Shown: piece after piece, positions 6,779-12,666 of the stretch
Layout of the letters: each line of letters opens with the position of its first letter
Numbering within the stretch: position 1 is the first letter of the stretch
Assembly: GCA_003694465.1 (NCBI GenBank)
Contig: RFKM01000025.1
Coordinates: 1 to 13,657, forward strand
Direction of reading: 5' to 3'
Source: Alphaproteobacteria bacterium
GTDB taxonomy: Bacteria; Pseudomonadota; Alphaproteobacteria; Rhodobacterales; Rhodobacteraceae
DNA length: 13,657 nucleotides
Position numbers and translations under genes: made by a program
The notes under the pieces: model-generated
The model's input: the letters and a program-made list of their open reading frames with translations, nothing else
Database searches by the model: none
Told to the model about the DNA's origin: nothing

Positions 6779-7933
6779 TCAGGCATGGCCGAGCTCGACC
6801 TGCACGACATCGGTGCGCCCGGTGGCAAAGGCGGCGGCGCAGCTTTCGAGGTAATAGAACCAGCCGCGCAGGAAGGGTTCGTCGTAACCGAGCTTACGGA
6901 CTTTCGTCTGCACGGCGCGCAGCCGGTCGGACCAGATGCGCAGCGTGCGGGCGTAATCGGCCCCGAAGGCAAAGCTCTCGCGCACCGCGAGCCCGGCGCG
7001 CGCGGCTTCCTCGGCGATCTTTCCTTGCGAGATCAGCATGCCGCCGGGGAAAACGTGCTGGCGAATGTAGTCGGAACGCTGCCGGTAGCCGGCGAAGTTT
7101 TGATCGGGCACGGTGATCGCCTGGATCATGGCCCGCCCACCCTCGGCAAGCCGCGCCTTGAGGGTGGCGAAATAGGCGGGCCAATAGCGCTCGCCCACCG
7201 CCTCGATCATCTCGATCGACACGATGTTGTCATACGTTCCCTCTGTCGCGCGGTAGTCCTGAAGCCGGATCTCGGCGCGCCCGTCGAGCCGGGCGTCGGC
7301 CCAGGCCTTTTGCGCCGGCGAGATCGTGATCGCCGTCACCTCGCGCCCCGCCTCGGCCGCGGCCTCGGCAAATCCGCCCCAGCCGCAACCGACCTCCAGA
7401 ACCCGCTCGCCCGGCGTCAGGCGCGAAAGCAGGCGGCCGTATTTGCGGGCCTGCGCGGTTTCAAGGTCGTCCCCTTCATCGAAAATCGCCGCCGAATAGG
7501 TCATCGAGCGGTCGAGCCAGAGCAGGTAGAACTCGTTGCCGACATCGTAATGAGCGCGGATGTTGCGCGCCGCTCCCCGGCGCGAATTGCGGTGGAGCAC
7601 ACGGTCGGCAAGGCGAAAGCCGATCCGGGCCGCAAGGCCGGGGCGGGCCGCATCGGCAAGGGTATCGAGATTGAGGGCGGCCACGCGCAGCACCGCCTCG
7701 ATCGAGGGGGTCTCCCACAGGCCCTGCACGTAGGCTTCGCCAAGGCCCACATCGCCCCGCGTGGCCACCATCGAAAGCGCCGCCCAGTCGCGCAGGTGAA
7801 CCTCGGCCTCGGGGCTTCCGGCGCCAAAGCGATGGCGGCTGCCCTCGGGGGTGATCAGCGTCAGGCTGCCGTGGCGGATGTTTTCGCAGGCCGAAAGGAA
7901 GGCGCGGCGGGCGGAGTTGTCGAAAAGGCTCAT
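6779..7933 (-). CDS. CFA-synthase-like SAM-dependent phospholipid methyltransferase
   Basis: The enzyme belongs to the cyclopropane-fatty-acyl-phospholipid synthase family, which transfers a SAM-derived methyl group to double bonds of membrane phospholipid acyl chains. The 384-residue protein has a lipid-binding N-terminal domain and a catalytic domain with HYDVGNEFY at 128-136, SAM motif VLEVGCGWGG at 178-187, and E244 in EMIEAVG. By motif alignment with E. coli Cfa, the bicarbonate ligands E239, I268 and Y317 are kept (E244, I273, Y327), but C139 is A148 and H266 is Q271. That argues against ordinary cyclopropanation and for a methylating role like that of UfaM-type enzymes in furan fatty acid synthesis. 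The ATG overlaps the DUF1365 stop as ATGA, with AGGAG 8 nt upstream. Confidence 0.9.
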   Translation of the reverse strand: MSLFDNSARRAFLSACENIRHGSLTLITPEGSRHRFGAGSPEAEVHLRDWAALSMVATRGDVGLGEAYVQGLWETPSIEAVLRVAALNLDTLADAARPGLAARIGFRLADRVLHRNSRRGAARNIRAHYDVGNEFYLLWLDRSMTYSAAIFDEGDDLETAQARKYGRLLSRLTPGERVLEVGCGWGGFAEAAAEAGREVTAITISPAQKAWADARLDGRAEIRLQDYRATEGTYDNIVSIEMIEAVGERYWPAYFATLKARLAEGGRAMIQAITVPDQNFAGYRQRSDYIRQHVFPGGMLISQGKIAEEAARAGLAVRESFAFGADYARTLRIWSDRLRAVQTKVRKLGYDEPFLRGWFYYLESCAAAFATGRTDVVQVELGHA

Positions 7934-8685
7934 TGGCTGATCTCCTGATGCGGGGGGCTGGGGCGGCGGCGAAACGGCGCGCCGCGGCGCCACAATTTGA
8001 GCGCCTGCCAGTGGATGAGCGCCAGCGTGCGCATGGGCGCGAAGGGCTGGCGCAGAAGCGCGCGCAGGATGGCGCGGTTGGTCATCGGCGCGAGCGGACC
8101 GGCGAGCGTGGCGACGAGGCCGCCGGCGCCGTTGCGGTGCTCGATGCGGATGGCGATGCGATCTTCGCGCAGATCGAAGCGAAAGGCATAGCTCCCGGCC
8201 ACGTCCTGAAAGGGCGAGACGTGAAAGACCTTTTGCACCACGGGTTCGACCTCGGCGGTCAGGGGGGCAAATCCGGGGGCGTGGCAGAAATAGGCATGGC
8301 GGTCGCCGAAGGTGTTGTTGACCTCGGCGATGGCAGCCGCCGGACGCCCGCCTTCGCCCAGAAAGACCCAGAAGCTCACCGGGTTGAACCCAAGGCCCAG
8401 AAGGCGCGGCGCGGTGAGCAGGCGCAGGGGCGCGTGGGCGGCATCGCCGAACCCCATCTCAGACGCCGCCTTGCGCGCCCATTTGGCGCCGCGCGCGGCG
8501 CCGAAGCCGTGATCGCGGTCATGGATCGCGGCGAGGTTGAAACGGTTGCGCCCGAAAAGGGCCGGGAAGGGGCCGGGGGCCTCCGGGTCGAGCCAGACGT
8601 AATCGACGCCGTAGGAAAACCGGTGTTCCAGCGCCCCCCGGCGCGCGTGGCCGGTGCGCCCGGCCATCCACATCGGCGCGTTCAT
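7930..8685 (-). CDS. DUF1365 family protein
   Basis: DUF1365 (COG3496) proteins accompany FAD-dependent COG2907 oxidases and CFA-synthase-like enzymes in many bacteria; their biochemical role is not settled. The 251-residue product shows the family's conserved blocks: HRFSYGVDYVWLD at 21-33, GFNPVSFWVF at 99-108, EVNNTFGDRHAY at 121-132 and KVFHVSPFQ at 152-160. The C-terminus is basic and proline-rich. No signal peptide or clear membrane segment is present, so it is probably cytoplasmic or membrane-peripheral. It overlaps both neighbours by the 4-nt ATGA, so the oxidase, DUF1365 and methyltransferase are probably made in linked amounts. A part in oxidising or handling modified acyl chains is inferred from this context. 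Confidence 0.9.
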   Translation of the reverse strand: MNAPMWMAGRTGHARRGALEHRFSYGVDYVWLDPEAPGPFPALFGRNRFNLAAIHDRDHGFGAARGAKWARKAASEMGFGDAAHAPLRLLTAPRLLGLGFNPVSFWVFLGEGGRPAAAIAEVNNTFGDRHAYFCHAPGFAPLTAEVEPVVQKVFHVSPFQDVAGSYAFRFDLREDRIAIRIEHRNGAGGLVATLAGPLAPMTNRAILRALLRQPFAPMRTLALIHWQALKLWRRGAPFRRRPSPPHQEISQ

Positions 8686-10010
8686 GCGACCTGCCTCGGC
8701 TCGTCCGGGCGGGCAATGTCCGGGCGGGCATGGGCGATTTCGGCGCGCAAGCGGCGCGTCACACGGCGCGCGGTGGCAATCCCGTCTTCATGAAAGCCGT
8801 TGCGCAGCCACGCCCCGGCAAACCACGTGTTGCGCGTGCCCTGCAGGGCGGAAATCTCTTTTTGCGCGGCGAACGCCCCGGCATCGAAGACCGGGTGCCG
8901 GAAGCTGTGCTGGTCGTAGATCGCCGCCGCGTTCGGGGGGCGCGTCGGGTTGAGCGTGACGAAAAGCGGGTCGTCATCGGGAATGTTCTGCAGCCGGTTC
9001 ATCCAGTAGGTGACGCCAAGGCGGCGCTCCGCCGCCCGGCTGTCGGACTGGTAGACCCACGACGACCACACCGCGCGCCGGCGCGGCATGAGGCTGGCGT
9101 CGGCGTGCAGCACCGCGTGGTTGTCCTGAAAGCCGATCGCCGACAGCGCCCGCCGTTCGGCGCGGCTCGGGGTGGCCAGCATCGCCAGCGCCTGGTCGGG
9201 GTGGGTGGCGAGGATGACCTCGTCGAACGCCTCCGGCGCCGCCCCCGGCGTGTGCAGCGTGACCTTGCCACCTTCGCGCTCAATGGCGCGCACCGGGGTC
9301 TTGAGGCGGATGGTAACCCCCTGCTCGCGCAGCCGCGCCTCGATCCGGGAGACGTATTCGCGCGAGCCGCCCGAAACCGTGAACCACTGGTGATGCCCGC
9401 CGGCGCTCATCAGCGCATGATTGCGCATGAACGCCACCAGCGCGCGGGCCGGAAAGGCGCCCATGCGGGCTTCGGGCGTCGACCAGATCGCGCCGGTGAG
9501 CGGGCGCAGGTAGAAGCGGCGGAACCACGCGCCCATGCGCAGTTCGTCGAGCAGTTCATCGAGCGTCATGCTGTCGTCACGCACCGCCGCCTCGGCCCGG
9601 GCATTGAAGCGGGCGATGTCGGCCAGCATGCGCAGAAACCGCGGATCAGCCATGTTGCGGCGCTGGGCAAAGAGGCTGCCCAGCGAGCGCAGGGCATATT
9701 CGAAGCGCCCGCCGTCGATGCTGACGCCAAAGCTCATGTTGCTTTTCTCGACCGGCACGTCGAGGTCGTGAAAGAGGCGCGCAAGGTGCGGGTAATTGGC
9801 GTAGTTGAACACGATGAAGCCGGTATCGACAGGCTGATCGCCGTTTTTGCCGGCGAGCACCGTTCGGGCGTGCCCGCCAAGGCGGCCGGCGGCCTCGTAG
9901 AGGGTCACGCGGGCATGCGGGGCGAGATCGAGCGCGGCCGAGAGCCCGGCAATGCCGCTGCCGACGATGGCGATGCGAGAGGGGGAAGGGCGCGAGGCGT
10001 CTAGGGGCAT
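8682..10010 (-). CDS. FAD-dependent amine-oxidase/desaturase-like protein (COG2907 type)
   Basis: This flavoprotein probably oxidises or desaturates acyl chains on phospholipids. The 442-residue protein starts with the FAD-binding motif IVGSGIAGL at 15-23, the ribose-binding glutamate E39 in LYEA, and RLGGHA after it, as in amine oxidases and CrtI-like desaturases. A second FAD-contact segment near the C-terminus ends in TWFAGAWLRNGFHEDG. In R. sphaeroides a flavoprotein desaturase, UfaD, acts in furan fatty acid synthesis; this gene is a candidate for a similar function, but orthology was not tested. The ATG at 10010 has GGAG 6 nt upstream and places the FAD motif at the usual distance from the N-terminus. 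It is the first gene of the operon, about 20 nt from the start predicted for its sigmaE-like promoter. Confidence 0.88.
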   Translation of the reverse strand: MPLDASRPSPSRIAIVGSGIAGLSAALDLAPHARVTLYEAAGRLGGHARTVLAGKNGDQPVDTGFIVFNYANYPHLARLFHDLDVPVEKSNMSFGVSIDGGRFEYALRSLGSLFAQRRNMADPRFLRMLADIARFNARAEAAVRDDSMTLDELLDELRMGAWFRRFYLRPLTGAIWSTPEARMGAFPARALVAFMRNHALMSAGGHHQWFTVSGGSREYVSRIEARLREQGVTIRLKTPVRAIEREGGKVTLHTPGAAPEAFDEVILATHPDQALAMLATPSRAERRALSAIGFQDNHAVLHADASLMPRRRAVWSSWVYQSDSRAAERRLGVTYWMNRLQNIPDDDPLFVTLNPTRPPNAAAIYDQHSFRHPVFDAGAFAAQKEISALQGTRNTWFAGAWLRNGFHEDGIATARRVTRRLRAEIAHARPDIARPDEPRQVA

Positions 10011-10036
10011 GGGATCTCCGTCTGGCTGATTGCAAG

Positions 10037-10065
10037 GGTTACGCCGGGTGCGAAGCGCTGGATCA
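10037..10065 (-). promoter_or_regulatory. SigmaE-type promoter of the lipid-modification operon
   Basis: On the minus strand the -35 TGATCC (10065-10060) and -10 GTAACC (10042-10037) are separated by 17 nt. This matches the TGATCC...TAA pattern reported for R. sphaeroides sigmaE. Transcription would start near 10030, giving a leader of about 20 nt before the oxidase ATG, which leaves room for its ribosome site. Confidence 0.82.
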
Positions 10066-10097
10066 CTTTGCAGGCGGCAAAAAGTTTCGGGCCGGGG

Positions 10098-10126
10098 TGA
10101 TCTGCCGTTTGCCGCCCGGCGTAACC
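10098..10126 (+). promoter_or_regulatory. SigmaE-type autoregulatory promoter of rpoE-chrR
   Basis: The -35 TGATCT (10098-10103) and -10 GTAACC (10121-10126) are 17 nt apart, the same spacing as in the divergent partner. The start would fall near 10132, leaving a leader of about 87 nt before the rpoE ATG. That leader can form a 6-bp hairpin (10167-10172 with 10078+100 to 10183, i.e. 10178-10183). The last 12 nt of this promoter (10115-10126) are an exact inverse copy of 10037-10048 in the opposing promoter. Confidence 0.82.
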
Positions 10127-10205
10127 TGTGCATGATCGAAGCCGAATCCATCACCGAGGCGCCCCGGGCGCGCGTCACGCGCCGCGCACCCGCGCCGCAC
10201 GTCGC

Positions 10206-10210
10206 GAGGA
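10206..10210 (+). promoter_or_regulatory. Ribosome binding site selecting the rpoE start
   Basis: GAGGA lies 8 nt before the ATG at 10219. It supports this start over an in-frame ATG at 10132, which sits at the predicted transcription start and has no ribosome site. Confidence 0.65.
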
Positions 10211-10218
10211 AAGTGCCG

Positions 10219-10794
10219 ATGAGCGAAAGCCCGGCGTCGGGCCGTGAGATGCCCGATGACCCAACCGCGTGGCTCATCGCCGTGCGCGACGGGCGCGACC
10301 GCGCGGCCTTCGCCCGGCTGTTCGATTTCTACGCCCCGCGCCTCAGGGCCATGCTGGCGCGGCAGAACTGCACCGGGGCGGCGGCCGACGACGTGATTCA
10401 GGACGCGATGCTGCGCGTCTGGCAGAAGGCAGCGCAATTCGACGAAAGCCGCGCCTCGGCCTCGGCATGGATCTATCGCATTGCCCGAAACCGGCATGTC
10501 GACGTGATCCGCAAGAGCGCGCGGCCCATGCCCGAGGCGCTGAAAGTGGAAGACCCGCCCGCGCCCGATGCCAGCGAGGTGGTCGCCCTGCAAGGCGAGG
10601 CCACGCGCCTGCGCGCTGCCCTGCAAGACCTCTCCCCCGAGCAGCGCCGGATGGTGGAAATGGCCTACATGGGCGAGTTGACCCACCAGGAAATCAGCGA
10701 TGATACCGGCCTGCCGCTGGGCACCGTCAAATCCCGCCTGCGGCTCGCGATCGCGCGGCTGCGGAACAATCTGAAAGACTTGAGGGCCCAATGA
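10219..10794 (+). CDS. rpoE: ECF sigma factor RpoE (sigmaE, ChrR-controlled group)
   Basis: This sigma factor directs RNA polymerase to stress promoters; in R. sphaeroides its counterpart is released from ChrR by singlet oxygen and certain peroxides. The 191-residue protein has region 2 from about 27-100, with the polymerase-binding segment DDVIQDAMLRVW (57-68) and the -10-recognition helix around ASAWIYRIARNRHVDVIRK (81-99), then a short linker. Region 4 includes the segment LSPEQRRMVEMAYMGELT (138-155) and a helix-turn-helix at 155-177 that should read the TGATC -35 element. It overlaps chrR by ATGA, so sigma and anti-sigma are coupled in translation. Its own promoter carries the same element as its target operons, indicating positive autoregulation. 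Confidence 0.95.
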   Translation: MSESPASGREMPDDPTAWLIAVRDGRDRAAFARLFDFYAPRLRAMLARQNCTGAAADDVIQDAMLRVWQKAAQFDESRASASAWIYRIARNRHVDVIRKSARPMPEALKVEDPPAPDASEVVALQGEATRLRAALQDLSPEQRRMVEMAYMGELTHQEISDDTGLPLGTVKSRLRLAIARLRNNLKDLRAQ

Positions 10795-11432
10795 GCATCT
10801 CCCACCATATCCCGGCGCGGCTGATGCGCGCCTATGCCGCGGGAAGCCTGCCGGCGAGTTTCGCCACCGTGGTGGCCGCCCATGTCTCGGTCTGCGACGA
10901 ATGCCGCGCCCGACTCGAAGCCGAAGAGATTGCGGGAGGTGCGGTGCTCGAAAACCTCAACCCGGTGGGGGGCGACGAGGCCCGCCTGCGCGCAGCCGTT
11001 CTGGCCCGGCTCGATGACGCGCTAGAGGCGCCCGAGGCGCCCGCGCCCGAGGGCCACGGGATCTATCCCGGCCCGGTCATGGCGGCGCTCAAGGGCCGCG
11101 CGCCGCGCTGGAAACCGCTCGGCGCCGGTATCCGCCAGACGATCCTTGCGTCGGGCGACGAGGGGTCCTTGCGCCTGCTCTACATCCCGCCCGGGGCGGC
11201 GGTGCCCGATCATGGGCATGGCGGGCTCGAGCTGACCATGGTGCTGCAAGGCAGCTTCGGCGACGAGACGGGGCATTACGGCGTGGGCGATGTCGAGGTG
11301 GCCGACGACAGCCTCGAGCATACGCCGATCGCCGGCCCCGAGGCGCCTTGCATCGCCCTTGCCGCAACCGACGCGCCGCTGAGGTTTCGCGCCCTTGTGC
11401 CGCGTCTGCTGCAGCCGCTGTTTCGCATCTGA
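10791..11432 (+). CDS. chrR: Anti-sigma factor ChrR (zinc-binding ASD plus cupin domain)
   Basis: ChrR binds RpoE in the cytoplasm and keeps it inactive until singlet oxygen or a related signal breaks the complex. The 213-residue protein has the N-terminal anti-sigma domain with zinc ligands H6, H31, C35 and C38 (the HxxxCxxC of ZAS proteins), and a C-terminal cupin-like domain from about 95. In the cupin part H141, H143, E147 and H177 are all present, the same residues and numbers as the second metal site of R. sphaeroides ChrR. The length is equal to that protein's. The full set of ligands says that both inhibition and signal sensing should work. A GAGGG site lies just before the start, inside the end of rpoE. 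No terminator was recognised after the stop codon. Confidence 0.95.
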   Translation: MSISHHIPARLMRAYAAGSLPASFATVVAAHVSVCDECRARLEAEEIAGGAVLENLNPVGGDEARLRAAVLARLDDALEAPEAPAPEGHGIYPGPVMAALKGRAPRWKPLGAGIRQTILASGDEGSLRLLYIPPGAAVPDHGHGGLELTMVLQGSFGDETGHYGVGDVEVADDSLEHTPIAGPEAPCIALAATDAPLRFRALVPRLLQPLFRI

Positions 11433-11505
11433 CCGCGAGACAGGCATCCTCCGCCTCGTAAAGCGGCGAAATGTGCGCCATCGCCTTGTCTGCGGCGGCT
11501 TGCGG

Positions 11506-11534
11506 TGATCCAGAGACCGGCGATAATCGTAACC
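11506..11534 (+). promoter_or_regulatory. SigmaE-type promoter of the HlyD/ABC exporter operon
   Basis: The -35 TGATCC (11506-11511) and -10 GTAACC (11529-11534) are 17 nt apart, identical in both hexamers and in spacing to the promoter of the lipid operon. The spacer itself is different, so this is not a simple copy of the divergent promoter region. Transcription would start near 11541, about 47 nt before the adaptor ATG. It lies in the 155-nt gap between chrR and the exporter genes. Confidence 0.78.
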
Positions 11535-11587
11535 CCATTGCACAACGAAAAAAGCCGCCCTTCCGGGCAAGCAAAGGCCCGATATTC

Positions 11588-12664
11588 ATGACCGAAACCC
11601 GTACGGCCCGCCGTTCTACCCGCTTCCTCCTTCTTGTCCTCGCCCTCGCAGCCGCGGCGGGCGGATGGTGGTGGCTGACCGAGCGCAGGGCGCAGCCAAC
11701 GCCGGTGCGCGTCGAGACGCTCGCCGCCGGACCCGCGGCGCAGGTTCTGGCGGTGAACGGCCAGCTCAAGCCCGGGCGGACCGACAAGATCGGCGCGCCG
11801 GTGCTCGGGCAGGTGATCGAGGTGGCGGTCGAGGAGGGCGACGAGGTCGCCAAGGGCCAGCTTCTGGTGCGGCTGGACGACACCATCGCCCGGCAGGCGG
11901 TGACCCAGGCCGAGGCAACGCTCGCCGCCGCGCGGGTCGATCTCGAGGCCAAGGCGCGGGCATGGGAGCGGGCGAAGGCGCTCTCCGGCACGATCTCTGC
12001 GCAGACCCGCGAGAACGCCGAGTTTGCATGGCGCGCCGCCACGTCGCAGGTGGCGCAGCTCGAAGCGGCGCTGGCGCAGGCCCGCCAGCAATTGTCGCTC
12101 TACCGCATCACCTCGCCCTCGGCGGGGACCGTGCTCTCGGTCGATGCCGAGGTCGGGCAGGTGGTGGGCAGTTCCAACGTTCTGGTGACGGTGGGCGATC
12201 TCCACGCGCCGATGGTCGAGGCCGATGTCGATGAAGCCTATGGCGTGCGCCTGCACCCGGGGCTCGAGGCGCGCATTGCCCCGATCGGGAGCGAGGCCCG
12301 GATGAGCGCGCATGTCGATTTCGTGGCGCCGACGGTCGATCCGCTGACCGGCAGCCGGATGGTGCGCCTGACGCTCGATGCGCCGCCCGAGGTGCAGATG
12401 CCATCGGGCCTGACGGTGACGGTCAACATCGTGGTCGAACGCTTCGACAACGTGATCACCGTGCCGCGCAGCGCCGTTCTCGATCTCGACAAGGCGCCGA
12501 AGGTGATGGTCATCGAGGGCGGCCGGGCCGTGGAGCGCGCCATCAAGCTGCGCGACTGGCCCTCGCAGCGGCTGATCGTGACCGAAGGTCTGGCCGCCGG
12601 CGACGGTCTCATTCTTGCACCGCAAGACATCGCCCCGGGTGCCCTCGTCGTGGCGGCGGACTGA
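11588..12664 (+). CDS. HlyD/MacA/DevB-type periplasmic adaptor of an ABC exporter
   Basis: This membrane-anchored adaptor links an inner-membrane ABC exporter to the periplasm and possibly to an outer-membrane channel. The 358-residue protein has a basic N-terminus and a transmembrane helix at about 12-30 (ending WWWL). The lipoyl-like half-motifs are around GAPVLGQVIEVAVEEGDEVAKGQLLVRLDD (69-98) and SPSAGTVLSVDAEVGQVV (176-193). Between them is an alanine-rich coiled-coil hairpin at about 100-170, and beta-barrel and membrane-proximal domains follow. There is no lipobox cysteine. The ATG at 11588 is the first in frame after the predicted transcription start and puts the basic residues before the helix, though its ribosome site (AAAGG) is weak and distant. 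The permease gene begins 2 nt after the stop. The cargo is unknown. Confidence 0.9.
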   Translation: MTETRTARRSTRFLLLVLALAAAAGGWWWLTERRAQPTPVRVETLAAGPAAQVLAVNGQLKPGRTDKIGAPVLGQVIEVAVEEGDEVAKGQLLVRLDDTIARQAVTQAEATLAAARVDLEAKARAWERAKALSGTISAQTRENAEFAWRAATSQVAQLEAALAQARQQLSLYRITSPSAGTVLSVDAEVGQVVGSSNVLVTVGDLHAPMVEADVDEAYGVRLHPGLEARIAPIGSEARMSAHVDFVAPTVDPLTGSRMVRLTLDAPPEVQMPSGLTVTVNIVVERFDNVITVPRSAVLDLDKAPKVMVIEGGRAVERAIKLRDWPSQRLIVTEGLAAGDGLILAPQDIAPGALVVAAD

Positions 12665-12666
12665 CC

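Noticed and set aside
5930..7948. 672-codon open frame on the plus strand
   Set aside because: It runs opposite the SDR, DUF3833 and methyltransferase genes and its product resembles no protein family; a GC-driven shadow.
9289..9317. Possible further sigmaE site: a GTAACC on the plus strand inside the oxidase gene
   Set aside because: There is no TGATC at the required distance upstream, so only the -10 hexamer matches by chance.
8730..10004. 424-codon open frame on the plus strand
   Set aside because: It is antisense to the FAD-dependent oxidase, whose FAD motif and C-terminal segment are clear.
10037..10126. Mirror-image 12-mers read as an operator for a separate repressor
   Set aside because: Each copy is fully contained in a complete sigmaE-type promoter, and the 66-nt separation is long for a single operator. 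Shared promoter sequence explains it more simply.
10132..10218. Earlier ATG for rpoE, adding 29 residues, possibly leaderless
   Set aside because: It coincides with the predicted transcription start and has no ribosome site. The added residues are Arg/Ala/Pro-rich and unlike sigma factors, while the ATG at 10219 has GAGGA 8 nt upstream.
11276..12625. 449-codon open frame on the minus strand
   Set aside because: It lies opposite the HlyD-type adaptor and the end of chrR, with His/Arg-rich repetitive content and no domain.
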